From Psychrobacter aestuarii (lineage in GTDB: Bacteria > Pseudomonadota > Gammaproteobacteria > Pseudomonadales > Moraxellaceae): a stretch of DNA of 64,000 nt. Below, piece by piece: positions 27,658 to 36,425 of this stretch. Position 1 is the first letter of the stretch. Each line of letters begins with the position of its first letter. The notes below the pieces were generated by a model, which worked only from the letters and a program-made list of their open reading frames with translations, did not search any database and was not told the origin of the DNA. Location: positions 2,604,001 through 2,668,000 of the forward strand of contig NZ_CAJGYT010000001.1 in assembly GCF_904846035.1 (NCBI RefSeq), read 5' to 3'. The position numbers were made by a program, and so were the translations under genes.

Positions 27658-28193
27658 GACAACTGATGCAGCGTATGACACGCCGTAATGAGGGCGCGGC
27701 AGCTGCGGCTGTACCACTACAACAGACGCGCGAGCAAATGCGCCAGCGCTGGCAAGCACTGCCAAAACGCGACCAATGGGCGCTATTGATACTGGCGCTG
27801 TTTTTATTAATGGTCGTGGGCGGTTATGGCGGCTACAGCCTGCATCAAGCGGCCAAAGACAGTAAAGCCGATTACCAAGCGGCGATTGCAGATTATTTTT
27901 GGCTGCGCGCACAAGCGAATCAAATCGATACGCAAGCGGCGCAGCAGGACACGACAGGCGCCATCGACCCTGCCAGCCAAGTGACGAGTTTGCTTGGGCA
28001 GTCAGGCATCAGTAGCCCGCAGGTATTGGCAGTCGGGGATGGCGTGCAGGTCAGCTTTACCCACAGCAGCCAAACACAAGCGAGCAGCGCTTTGGTGGCA
28101 CTGCAAACCAAAGGCTGGCAAATCAATCAGCTGCTCATGCAGCAAGACCCAAACAGCAAAAGTATTCAGGTGCAAGCCACATTGGCGCAGTGA
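27654..28193 (+). CDS. gspM: Type II secretion system protein GspM
   Basis: A 179-residue bitopic protein. A short basic cytoplasmic start leads to LPKRDQWALLILALFLLMVVG (membrane segment about 43-62), then a periplasmic domain with DYFWLRAQANQI and a ferredoxin-like fold ending in LLMQQDPNSKSIQVQATL. GspM binds GspL in the inner-membrane platform. The start codon overlaps the gspL stop. gspN is absent, as in many systems. Confidence 0.87.
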   Translation: MRQLMQRMTRRNEGAAAAAVPLQQTREQMRQRWQALPKRDQWALLILALFLLMVVGGYGGYSLHQAAKDSKADYQAAIADYFWLRAQANQIDTQAAQQDTTGAIDPASQVTSLLGQSGISSPQVLAVGDGVQVSFTHSSQTQASSALVALQTKGWQINQLLMQQDPNSKSIQVQATLAQ

Positions 28194-28362
28194 AGCTAAC
28201 ACAGTAATAAGAACATCGCGCCTAGAAAAAACCGCGCCGCCTTGTGATTGGTAGGGCATGTGTGTGAAGCGCTGCTCGATAGCATGATAATGTACACTTG
28301 AAAATCATCCGCACTGCGCCCATAACAGTGACAAAACCAATAAAAATTATCGAGTGCTTATC

Positions 28363-28764
28363 ATGACTGACACCAAACATCGCGGACTGGTCACTTACAA
28401 TCATATTACTTATTTTTTATACGTCATCAGCTACTTTACCGCAGGGCTTTTGTGGATTGTGCCCATCGTCATGAATTATGCCAAGCGCCGTGACGCAAAA
28501 GGGACGTGGCTGGCGACGCATTTTGACTGGCAGATAAAGACCTTTTGGTACAGCATCTTATTATTTATTGCTGGTATTTGGTGCATGGTGTCTTCGGTTG
28601 GCGGCATTGGTATCGGTATCGCCGCCGATATGGGCGATATCGTGCAAGGCTCGGGCATGCTGTTTTTCATTGGTTTGCTTATCATGGGTTTTGCCGTTAT
28701 CTGGCATTTGTATCGCATTATTCGCGGCTGGATTGCTTTGGCTGACGGTCGTCCTGTGCCTTAA
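28363..28764 (+). CDS. DUF4870-like membrane protein
   Basis: A 133-residue protein with three hydrophobic segments (about 12-35, 59-82 and 91-115). YNHITYFLYVISYFTAGLLW, NYAKRRDAKGTWLATHFDWQ and WHLYRIIRGWIALADGRPVP give the usual DUF4870-like pattern; function is unknown. I chose the ATG at 28363 (MTDTKHRG) over the upstream start at 28354. It stands between gspM and pyrD with gaps of about 170 bases on each side, so it is probably a separate unit. Confidence 0.78.
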   Translation: MTDTKHRGLVTYNHITYFLYVISYFTAGLLWIVPIVMNYAKRRDAKGTWLATHFDWQIKTFWYSILLFIAGIWCMVSSVGGIGIGIAADMGDIVQGSGMLFFIGLLIMGFAVIWHLYRIIRGWIALADGRPVP

Positions 28765-28929
28765 ATGCTTTGATAATGATGCTAGCGCTGATATAAAAGG
28801 GACTGACAATACCTTTTGCCCATTTTGCGGCAGACGCGCTAATGAAACTTTGGTCTTATGGGCATGAAGCTGATATAATCGCAGCGCTTTGTCCTTCTCA
28901 CGCTATTTTTATTAAGGTTGTTTACCATT

Positions 28930-29967
28930 ATGTCCTACGCCTTACTTCGCCCATTTTTATTTCAAATGGAGCCTGAGCAGGCTCACGAGATGACGCTGTC
29001 ATTGCTGGATAAGGCACATCGCGCGCGGGCGCTGGGACTCATGTACGGGCAACCGATGCAGCCAACCGATTGTATGGGTTTGCAGTTCGCGAACCCTGTG
29101 GGGCTGGCGGCGGGACTGGACAAGAACGGCGAATATATTGACGCCTTAGCAGAGCTGGGTTTTGGCTTTATCGAAGTGGGTACTGTCACGCCAAAGCCGC
29201 AGGCGGGCAATGACAAGCCGCGTCTGTTTCGCTTAAAGCAAGCGGATGCCATCATCAACCGCATGGGCTTTAACAATCATGGCGTGGACTATCTGATTGA
29301 CAATGTGCAGCGCTGCAAATACAAAGGCAATATCGGCATTAATATCGGTAAAAACGCCGCCACTCCTGTTGAGCAAGCGGCGGACGATTATGTTTACTGC
29401 CTAGAGCGCGTCTATCCCCACGCCTCATACATCACGGTGAATATCTCCTCACCAAACACCAAAAACTTGCGCGATTTACAAAGTGGCGAGGCGTTAACCG
29501 CCTTGTTGTACACCATCAAAAACCGTCACAGTCAGTTGGCAAGCGAATATGGCTTTTATGTGCCGCTGGTGCTAAAAGTTGCGCCCGACCTTGAGCCTGA
29601 GCAGATTGATTATATTGCTAAGCAGCTCATTGACTTTGAGATTGACGGCTTGATTGCGACCAATACCACGCTCAAGCGCACAGGCGTTGAAGATTTGCCA
29701 GATGGCGACCAAGCAGGCGGCTTATCAGGGCGTCCTGTCAGCCATACCAGTACCCAGATTTTGCATCAATTTGCCGAACAGCTCGAGGACAAAGTGACCT
29801 TGATAGGTGTCGGCGGCATCGATAGCGGCGAGAAAGCAGTCAAAAAAATCAAAGCAGGCGCAGAGCTGGTACAGCTCTATACAGGGCTCATCTATCGCGG
29901 GCCAGGCTTAGTACAGTCTTGTGTACAGGCCATCGGCGGCTATTATGACGCGATAGAAGGTCAATAA
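28930..29967 (+). CDS. pyrD: Dihydroorotate dehydrogenase (quinone), class 2
   Basis: A 345-residue flavoprotein at the inner membrane that oxidises dihydroorotate to orotate and passes electrons to quinone. The N-terminal helices ([20 protein letters not shown]) are those that form the quinone tunnel. FMN and substrate blocks are [46 protein letters not shown] with the catalytic Ser, NTTLKR and [21 protein letters not shown] lies upstream of the ATG. cvpA starts 35 bases downstream. Confidence 0.97.
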   Translation: MSYALLRPFLFQMEPEQAHEMTLSLLDKAHRARALGLMYGQPMQPTDCMGLQFANPVGLAAGLDKNGEYIDALAELGFGFIEVGTVTPKPQAGNDKPRLFRLKQADAIINRMGFNNHGVDYLIDNVQRCKYKGNIGINIGKNAATPVEQAADDYVYCLERVYPHASYITVNISSPNTKNLRDLQSGEALTALLYTIKNRHSQLASEYGFYVPLVLKVAPDLEPEQIDYIAKQLIDFEIDGLIATNTTLKRTGVEDLPDGDQAGGLSGRPVSHTSTQILHQFAEQLEDKVTLIGVGGIDSGEKAVKKIKAGAELVQLYTGLIYRGPGLVQSCVQAIGGYYDAIEGQ

Positions 29968-30002
29968 GCTGAGCGCAGCGGACACACAATAAGGCGGTAA
30001 CT

Positions 30003-30500
30003 ATGAGTGGCTTGGATATCATGATTGCGGTGGTGGTGCTCATCGGGCTGTGGCGCGGCTTTCAGGTGGGTCTTATCAAAACTGCGGTCGGTATGGTCGG
30101 CTGGTTTATTGCCTTGATTGCAGGCACGCAGCTGGCGAGCAGTATTGCGCCCAGTATGGCAGGCTTTACTGAAAACCCAGTGCTACAGATGGCATTTGCC
30201 TTTATTGCTGTGGTCATCGTTGTGCTTGCTGCCATGCATTTGGCGGCGGCTTTATCTGCAGGTATCGTCAAAACGTTGCGCCTAGGCGTCCTTGATAAGA
30301 TGGCAGGCGGCGTACTCGGTGCGGCAAAAAATACCTTGATCGTCCTTGTTATCATGAGCGTCGCTGCGCCATTAATGATGCAAATGCCGCAGTGGCAGCA
30401 CTCGGTCATTGCGCCTGAATTGCTCCCTTATGCGCCTATGGCGAAGACCTTGGCCGCAGATATGTTCGGTGCGGCGTGGGAGCAAATGAACCAATCGTAA
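30003..30500 (+). CDS. cvpA: CvpA family membrane protein
   Basis: A 165-residue inner-membrane protein with four hydrophobic segments (about 5-25, 28-50, 60-82 and 98-122). LDIMIAVVVLIGLWRGFQVGLIKTA at the start and AGGVLGAAKNTLIVLV in the middle are CvpA hallmarks. It is needed for colicin V production and for envelope stress tolerance in E. coli, with the mechanism unknown. As in many proteobacteria it precedes purF, here with a 240-base gap that contains a strong hairpin. Confidence 0.9.
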   Translation: MSGLDIMIAVVVLIGLWRGFQVGLIKTAVGMVGWFIALIAGTQLASSIAPSMAGFTENPVLQMAFAFIAVVIVVLAAMHLAAALSAGIVKTLRLGVLDKMAGGVLGAAKNTLIVLVIMSVAAPLMMQMPQWQHSVIAPELLPYAPMAKTLAADMFGAAWEQMNQS

Positions 30501-30667
30501 TCCAAACGCCTGCCCTTGAATTTACAGCAGCTGGCATCATCTAAGGCGTCAGCGCTGGCAGGTGAGTACAAAACGTAGCAGTTACATCAGCTAGGTAAAA
30601 ACACTGTCTGTGCTGCCACTACAGGTCGCGCAGAGATTGTCATTCGTTGTCATCGGCGAAGTGGTCA

Positions 30668-30700
30668 GATAAGGGGTGGGTCTTTTTGCCCCTCCTTATC
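30668..30700 (+). promoter_or_regulatory. Leader hairpin upstream of purF
   Basis: GATAAGG (30668-30674) pairs with CCTTATC (30694-30700), and further G-C and G-T pairs extend the stem inward toward a T-rich loop. No T run follows, so it is not a standard terminator. It stands 39 bases before the purF ATG and could affect translation or mark an mRNA end. Confidence 0.45.
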
Positions 30701-30739
30701 ATCGTAATACTAATATATGGTCTAAAATAGGACATAGCT

Positions 30740-32275
30740 ATGTGTGGAGTCGTTGGGGTTGCAGCTCATGAGCCAGTCAACCAAATTCTTTATGATGCCT
30801 TAACCATGTTGCAGCACCGCGGTCAAGATGCGGCAGGCATTGTGACACTACAAGACGGTCGCTTGTATCTACGTAAAGAAAACGGCATGGTGCGTGATGT
30901 GTTTATGACTCGTCACATGCTGCGCTTGGTCGGTAAGTTTGGTATCGGTCACGTGCGTTATCCTACTGCGGGCACCTCAAGCAGTGCTGAAGCGCAGCCT
31001 TTTTATGTCAACTCACCGTATGGCATCACCTTGGCACACAATGGTAACTTGACCAACGCTGAGAGCTTGGCAAAATCTTTGTACCAAGAAGACCGCCGTC
31101 ACCTAAACACCGATTCTGATTCAGAAGTTTTGCTTAACGTGCTGGCGCATGAAATGCAAAACCTGAACAAAACTGACCCAAGCGCGAGTGATATTTTCAA
31201 AGCCGTTTCCGCGGTATATCAGCGTGTCGAAGGTGCTTATGGCGTGGTCGCACTGATTACAGGTCATGGCTTGCTGGCGTTCCGTGACCCAAATGGCATC
31301 CGCCCGCTGATTTTTGGCAAGCGCATGTCCGAAAATGGTGGCACTGAATACATGGTCGCCTCAGAGTCGGTCGCCTTGACAGGTTCTGGCTTTAGCATCG
31401 TCCGTGATGTGAAGCCTGGTGAAGCCATCTTTATTGATCTTAACCACAACTTACATACCCATCAGTGTGTGGAAGGCAAAGAATACACGCCATGTATCTT
31501 TGAATATGTGTACTTTGCGCGTCCAGACTCTATCATTGATAACATCTCTGTGTACAAAGCGCGCCTGCGTATGGGTGAGACGTTGGCACAAAAGATTTTG
31601 CGCGAATGGGGCGAAGAGCACGATATCGACGTGGTCATCCCGATTCCAGACACCTCGCGTACCTCAGCGATGGAGTTGGCGCTAAAGATGAACGTTAAGT
31701 ACCGTGAAGGGTTTATGAAAAACCGCTATATCGGTCGTACCTTTATCATGCCAGGTCAGCAGCAGCGCAAAAAATCGGTACGCCAAAAGCTCAGCGCTGT
31801 ACCGTTGGAATTTAAAGGCAAAAACGTGCTGCTCGTCGATGACTCTATCGTGCGCGGCACCACCTGCCATGAAATCATCCAAATGGCACGCGATGCGGGC
31901 GCGAAAAAGGTATTTTTCGCCAGCGCGTCACCACCAGTAAAATATCCAAACGTCTATGGCATCGATATGCCAGCGCGTACTGAGCTGATTGCCTCAGGTC
32001 ACAGCGTTGAAGAAGTGCGCGAAATCATCGGCGCAGACCGCTTGATTTTCCAAGACTTGGACGATTTGATTGATGCGGTTAAAGACACCAAGCACAGCCG
32101 CGTTGAAGGCTTTGATTGTGCGGTATTTAACGGCTGCTACATCACAGGTCAGATTAACCAAGCGTACTTGGACTATCTACAAGAGCGCCGTAGCGAAACT
32201 GCCAAAACGGGTAAAAAAGGCGTACAAGTCGTCGCCGACACCCCTGTAGATATGACGGGCGTTGACGAGTTTTAA
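30740..32275 (+). CDS. purF: Amidophosphoribosyltransferase
   Basis: A 511-residue enzyme for the first committed step of purine synthesis, PRPP plus glutamine to phosphoribosylamine. Cys2 of MCGVVGVA is the glutaminase nucleophile after Met removal, with HRGQDAAGI and [12 protein letters not shown] completing that domain. The phosphoribosyltransferase part has the PRPP loop [17 protein letters not shown] (about 370-386). The length equals the E. coli enzyme (505). No PurR operator was recognised; a hairpin lies in the leader and a strong terminator follows. Confidence 0.97.
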   Translation: MCGVVGVAAHEPVNQILYDALTMLQHRGQDAAGIVTLQDGRLYLRKENGMVRDVFMTRHMLRLVGKFGIGHVRYPTAGTSSSAEAQPFYVNSPYGITLAHNGNLTNAESLAKSLYQEDRRHLNTDSDSEVLLNVLAHEMQNLNKTDPSASDIFKAVSAVYQRVEGAYGVVALITGHGLLAFRDPNGIRPLIFGKRMSENGGTEYMVASESVALTGSGFSIVRDVKPGEAIFIDLNHNLHTHQCVEGKEYTPCIFEYVYFARPDSIIDNISVYKARLRMGETLAQKILREWGEEHDIDVVIPIPDTSRTSAMELALKMNVKYREGFMKNRYIGRTFIMPGQQQRKKSVRQKLSAVPLEFKGKNVLLVDDSIVRGTTCHEIIQMARDAGAKKVFFASASPPVKYPNVYGIDMPARTELIASGHSVEEVREIIGADRLIFQDLDDLIDAVKDTKHSRVEGFDCAVFNGCYITGQINQAYLDYLQERRSETAKTGKKGVQVVADTPVDMTGVDEF

Positions 32276-32295
32276 TCCGTTATCGTACTCATAAT

Positions 32296-32332
32296 AAAAA
32301 AGCTGAATCCTAATGGGTTCAGCTTTTTTTAT
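32296..32332 (+). terminator. Rho-independent terminator of purF
   Basis: Arms 32296-32307 and 32318-32329 pair perfectly (AGCTGAA/TTCAGCT core), the stem extends inward with CC/GG, and seven T follow. Flanking A and T runs make it usable from both sides, which also suits the leftward azlD. Confidence 0.92.
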
Positions 32333-32349
32333 GAAGGTTAACCAACCTT

Positions 32350-32703
32350 TTATAACATATTGGCAAACAGCCAAATAAAGCCATTTATCGCCGCGATGCC
32401 TACGACCATGCTCACCAATAATTGACGACTGACATGATAAATCAGCAGTACCACAGCCAATGCGCAAACTTGCGCCAGTAATAATTGCGTGTCCGTATTG
32501 GTGGCATCGATATCCGATAAGGCAGGAACAGACAAACTGCCCAAGATGAGCAGTATCAAAACGGACAGCGGTAAGCTTTCGTTCAAGCGGTGCAGCCATG
32601 GTTTGTCCAGCCATGCCTTGGGCAATAACGCAGGCGTGGCGCGGGTCAAAAAGGTCACTGCTGCCATAGCGAGCGTGGCAATAATCAGATAGCTACTGCT
32701 CAT
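32350..32703 (-). CDS. azlD: AzlD family branched-chain amino acid exporter subunit
   Basis: A 117-residue protein with four hydrophobic segments; FLTRATPALLP near residue 20 and LPLSVLILLILGSL are typical of AzlD. With AzlC it forms an exporter of branched-chain amino acids (YgaZH in E. coli exports valine). Its start lies inside the end of azlC (11-base overlap), so the two are translationally coupled. Confidence 0.88.
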   Translation of the reverse strand: MSSSYLIIATLAMAAVTFLTRATPALLPKAWLDKPWLHRLNESLPLSVLILLILGSLSVPALSDIDATNTDTQLLLAQVCALAVVLLIYHVSRQLLVSMVVGIAAINGFIWLFANML

Positions 32704-33418
32704 GATGGTCTCCTTGTGCTGCCTTTGGTTGCCACATGCCGCGTAATAAAATCAGCAGCATACAGATACCAATCGCTAGCAGCAATACCCACTGCTCAGT
32801 GAGCGATGACGCAATGATAAACGCCATCGCCGCAATTATGATCGGAAAATAACGCTGAATACTCGCAAACTGCTCATACGCCAAAATCACAAACAAGCAC
32901 AGCAGCGCAAAATCCAAATGCGGTATCAGCTCGCCCAATGCGCCGCCAATACTGCCACCGATGAGTGAAGCAACGATCCACCACATATGATTATAAAAAC
33001 TGAGCGGCGTGATAAGCTGCTGGCGCTCGCTGTGCGGCAAGCTGGTCAATACCGAAAAGGTCTCATCAGTCAAGGCAAACAGGCAATATGTACGCGCAAC
33101 ACGCTGCGTCGGTAGCGCACGCATCAAAGGCATGGCATAAAAAATATGGCGCAAATTAATCGCCGCAATATTGGTCGCCATGCTGCCAATAGGCATGCCT
33201 GCTGTGAGCATCGGCAAACAGGCATACTGCGCCGCACCCGCATACAGTACCACGCTCAGCATCATGATTGCCCAAAGCGGAACGCCTGCCACTTGTGCCA
33301 GTACGCCAAAAGCAATACCTGCAGGCAAATAGCCCATCGCGACAGGCACGCTTTTTTTAAAGCCAGTCAGCCAGCGTTGCCTTGGTGAATAGGTGACAGA
33401 GGAGGCGCAAGCGGTCAC
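32693..33418 (-). CDS. azlC: AzlC family branched-chain amino acid exporter, large subunit
   Basis: A 241-residue membrane protein. VPVAMGYLPAGIAFGVLAQ, VLYAGAAQYACLPML, INLRHIFYAMPL and FALTDETFSVL are the AzlC/YgaZ blocks. It starts with GTG, supported by AAGGAG 7 bases upstream. azlD overlaps the 3-prime end. A palindrome about 210 bases upstream (33628-33639) may be a regulator site. Confidence 0.9.
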   Translation of the reverse strand: MTACASSVTYSPRQRWLTGFKKSVPVAMGYLPAGIAFGVLAQVAGVPLWAIMMLSVVLYAGAAQYACLPMLTAGMPIGSMATNIAAINLRHIFYAMPLMRALPTQRVARTYCLFALTDETFSVLTSLPHSERQQLITPLSFYNHMWWIVASLIGGSIGGALGELIPHLDFALLCLFVILAYEQFASIQRYFPIIIAAMAFIIASSLTEQWVLLLAIGICMLLILLRGMWQPKAAQGDHHEQ

Positions 33419-33627
33419 GGAAATCTCCTTAGGGATAGCGTATTATTTGATAAAGGAAGAAATGAATATACAAACCACGATACAAACAAAGAGTTTATTT
33501 TATCTAGTGTGTCAGCGTCATAACTACACGCAGAAATGGCTGTAAATCAATAAACATAAAGCTGCCAACCTATCGCGCAATCATGCTGACAGCGTTTTTT
33601 ATACTCACCATTGTCTTAAAATATATA

Positions 33628-33639
33628 TTGTATATACAA
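33628..33639. promoter_or_regulatory. Palindrome TTGTATATACAA, possible operator
   Basis: A perfect 12-bp palindrome in an AT-rich stretch between the end of the MATE gene and azlC. TTGTATAnACAA-type sites are used by several GntR-family regulators (general knowledge), but no such gene is present here, so the assignment is tentative. Confidence 0.35.
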
Positions 33640-33704
33640 ATATAAAATCACACAATCTATGCGCAAAAATGGCGACGTTTTACACGGTTAGGTGATAAAG
33701 AGGA

Positions 33705-35078
33705 TTAAACTGCTGTCGTTGATGATACATTATCTGTACGGCGTTTTAGCCATAAAAAGACAGCCAAAATAAGCAGACGCAGCAGCAATAATGCCCAAAC
33801 GCTGAGCCAAATACCGACTACCGAAAATTGCTGATACAGCCAAAAGCTCAGCGGAAAAAATAATCCCGCAAGAATAATCGCCGCATAGCGAATCAAGCGT
33901 CCTGCGGTCAAACCAAAGAAAATCCCATCTAGCCAGTACGCACCAACCCCGACCAAAGGCAGCAGCACCGCATAATGCTGATACTGCCGCGCAAGGGCAA
34001 GCACATCGGTAATGTCGGTCATTGCGTTGAGATAATGGGGCATCAGCAGCCACCACAGCAGGCTAAGCGCTGCTGCGAGCACATAACTGACCAAGCCTGT
34101 CCGCGCCACCACCTGATAGAACTGCCGCCAGTTGCGCCGCCCATAGGCTTGCCCGCTTAGGGTCTCTGCAGATACCGCCACACCGTCTAAAGCAAATGCC
34201 GAGATGCTGAGCACTTGCAGCAAAATGGCATTGGCTGCCAAGACCAAATCACCACTTTGGGCAGATAGGCGAGTAATCCAAGCAAAGCTCACTGTTAGGA
34301 TAAGCGTGCGGATAAAGATGTCTTTATTGAGCGAAAATAGCCTAAGCATTTTTTCACGAGTAAAATCATTGCCATTCAGTGTGAGTAGGGCACGTGCATT
34401 AATAGTTAAGTGACGCTGACTGAGCCACAACGCAAGCCCAATACCCAACCAGAACGCCAGCACCGTACCGAGCGCAACACCTACCAAACCCATATCCAGC
34501 ACGTAGACAAAAAACAGCGTCGCCAAAATATTGATAACTGCAATAAAGCTTTGCTGGTACAGCATATAGCGAGTTTTGCCTTGCCCTGCAAACCAGCCCA
34601 AAAAGGCATAGTTCATCAGCTCAGCGGTCACGCTCCAAAAACGCACATCCAAATAGGTTTTTGCCGCCGCGCCACTATCAGTATTGGCAGAGAGCAGCTG
34701 GAGACCGATATCAATAATCCATGGCTTGAGTACCAGCAGTATAACGCCAATCACTATGGCCAGTACCAACGCGCGCTGTAGGATAGAGAGTAGCGGCGCA
34801 GGGTCAATGGTAGCGGTGTGCGCTTGTCTGCCCAGCGCTTGCGCGGAGAGTCCTGAAGAGGCATATTGCAAAAAATTAAAGCTCACCAAGGCTAAGGAGA
34901 ACAGCTGAATCGCCAAGCCCATGCCCGCCAATTTTGCCGCTTCTGGCATATTGCCCACAATCGCAGTGTCGATGACGCTTTGCATTGGAATGGCAAGATT
35001 GGCAAATATCACAGGAACGGCAATCGCCAGAATGCGTCGATAGCTGATATCAAAGGCAGTGGAGGTGACAGCAGACAT
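33705..35078 (-). CDS. MATE family efflux transporter, DinF-like
   Basis: A 457-residue transporter with 12 membrane segments. RRILAIAVPVIFANLAIPMQSVIDTAIVGN matches the first helices, and LAMGLAIQ-like and FAGQGKTRYMLYQQSFIAVINI segments fit the DinF subgroup of MATE exporters, which expel cationic compounds or protect against oxidative stress using sodium or proton gradients. The frame is open up to 35228, but the extension is Arg/Cys-rich and crosses the secF terminator, so I use the ATG at 35078 with AAGG 10 bases before. Confidence 0.88.
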   Translation of the reverse strand: MSAVTSTAFDISYRRILAIAVPVIFANLAIPMQSVIDTAIVGNMPEAAKLAGMGLAIQLFSLALVSFNFLQYASSGLSAQALGRQAHTATIDPAPLLSILQRALVLAIVIGVILLVLKPWIIDIGLQLLSANTDSGAAAKTYLDVRFWSVTAELMNYAFLGWFAGQGKTRYMLYQQSFIAVINILATLFFVYVLDMGLVGVALGTVLAFWLGIGLALWLSQRHLTINARALLTLNGNDFTREKMLRLFSLNKDIFIRTLILTVSFAWITRLSAQSGDLVLAANAILLQVLSISAFALDGVAVSAETLSGQAYGRRNWRQFYQVVARTGLVSYVLAAALSLLWWLLMPHYLNAMTDITDVLALARQYQHYAVLLPLVGVGAYWLDGIFFGLTAGRLIRYAAIILAGLFFPLSFWLYQQFSVVGIWLSVWALLLLRLLILAVFLWLKRRTDNVSSTTAV

Positions 35079-35172
35079 GGCGCGTGACCTTGAACAAAAA
35101 GAGGGTATCAGTGATGAACAACGATGGCAAACGGCAGCGATATATCGCCGCCATCGCGTCCGCCACCAAAAA

Positions 35173-35201
35173 GCAAAGCACCTAGTGATTAGGTGCTTTG
35201 C
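35173..35201 (-). terminator. Rho-independent terminator of secDF
   Basis: Twelve-base perfect arms (35173-35184 and 35190-35201; GCAAAGCACCTA and its complement) with a 5-base loop. Read leftward a T run follows (complement of 35167-35172). It lies 30 bases after the secF stop. Confidence 0.9.
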
Positions 35202-35231
35202 GTAATATATCATGAAAAGAGCAGACAATTA

Positions 35232-36416
35232 TCAGTCATACATCTTTGGGTCATTAAAATTGATAATTTCTTCTTCAAACTCAGGTTTTACCTTGACCAC
35301 GAAGTCATCGCGTGACAAGCCCATACGCAGTGGAATCGAGCTTGCGATATAGACCGAAGAGTAGGTACCTGCCAGCAAACCAATGAACAACGCCACTGAG
35401 AACCAGTACAAACCATCACCGCCCAAGAACAGCATGGCTAAGACCACCAGCAGTACTGTAGATACGGTCATGATGGTACGGCGCAGCGTCTCGGTCAATG
35501 ACAAGTCCAAAATCTGACGCGGACTGATACCACGCACGCGGCGGAAGTTCTCACGGATACGGTCATAGACCACGATGGTGTCGTTCAATGAATAACCAAT
35601 CAAGGCGAGAATAGCGGCAAGTACGGTCAAATCAAACGGAAAGCCGAACAGCGCAAACACACCCAAAGTCACAATGGTATCGTGGAACAGTGCCACGACC
35701 GCACCGAGCGCCAGTTTGAACTGAAAGCGAAACGCCACGTAACCAAGCATACAAAGTAGCGCCAAGCCCAATGACATCACAGAGCTGAAATAGACCTCAT
35801 TGCCCACCTGACTGCCGATAATATTGACGTTACTGATGGTGGCATTGTTGCTGGGCAAATCGAGCGCTTGGTCTAAAGACACGCTCAAGCCATCGACGTT
35901 GTCCGACTGCGGCGGCAGACGTACGAGCAGCTCATTACGTTTGCCCAAGTACTGTACGACCGCGTCTTCAAAACCGTCATTGGCAAGGGCGTCAACCACC
36001 GTATTTTGCTCAACAGGTTGCTCATAAGTGATGTCTGCTGAAACCCCACCTGTAAAGTCCAGACCAAGGTTTAGACCATTGACCGCAATCGCGATAATAC
36101 TGCCAACAATGAGTAAAAAAGACACCAACGCCATGGGCTTTTCAATTTTCATAAACGGAATGAGACGCTGCTCACCGATGGCCTTGATACCGCCTTCGGC
36201 ATTTGCTGCAGCCTCATCAGCACTATCAAACGTGTCTGCGGTGTTCGTATTGGCAACGGCACTGCGCTCAGCGGCGGCTAGGTTGGCATTGGCCGCTTGG
36301 TTGCTGCCTTTACCGTTACGGCGCGGCTTTTTACGGCGGCGGCGTGGCTCAGGCGCACCCTCAGCGGTCGTGCGCGTGTTGCCTTGCTCATTGGGGTTCT
36401 TTTGTTCAATCGCCAT
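35232..36416 (-). CDS. secF: Protein translocase subunit SecF with N-terminal extension
   Basis: A 394-residue membrane protein that, with SecD, uses the proton gradient to help pull proteins out of the Sec channel. The core begins around 88 (FMKIEKPMALVSFLLIVGSI) and has GLDFTGGVSADITY, the periplasmic P4 domain, and ALIGYSLNDTIVVYDRIREN (about 285-304) followed by SLTETLRRTIMT. About 85 residues precede the core: an Arg/Lys cluster (EPRRRRKKPRRNGKG) and an Ala/Asn/Asp-rich stretch. E. coli SecF has 323 residues. AGGAG stands 7 bases before the ATG and 9 bases separate it from secD. Confidence 0.96.
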   Translation of the reverse strand: MAIEQKNPNEQGNTRTTAEGAPEPRRRRKKPRRNGKGSNQAANANLAAAERSAVANTNTADTFDSADEAAANAEGGIKAIGEQRLIPFMKIEKPMALVSFLLIVGSIIAIAVNGLNLGLDFTGGVSADITYEQPVEQNTVVDALANDGFEDAVVQYLGKRNELLVRLPPQSDNVDGLSVSLDQALDLPSNNATISNVNIIGSQVGNEVYFSSVMSLGLALLCMLGYVAFRFQFKLALGAVVALFHDTIVTLGVFALFGFPFDLTVLAAILALIGYSLNDTIVVYDRIRENFRRVRGISPRQILDLSLTETLRRTIMTVSTVLLVVLAMLFLGGDGLYWFSVALFIGLLAGTYSSVYIASSIPLRMGLSRDDFVVKVKPEFEEEIINFNDPKMYD

Positions 36417-36425
36417 GTTTTTCTC

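Noticed and set aside
28781..28867. A zinc-ribbon-like FCPFCGRRANE stretch in a rightward frame before pyrD
   Set aside because: It has a single CxxC, its frame upstream is a shadow of the membrane protein gene, and no separate start with ribosome site was seen. A gene remnant cannot be excluded.
32177..32614. A 145-codon leftward frame across the purF end and azlD
   Set aside because: It runs through the purF terminator and is out of frame with azlD, which has clear family motifs.
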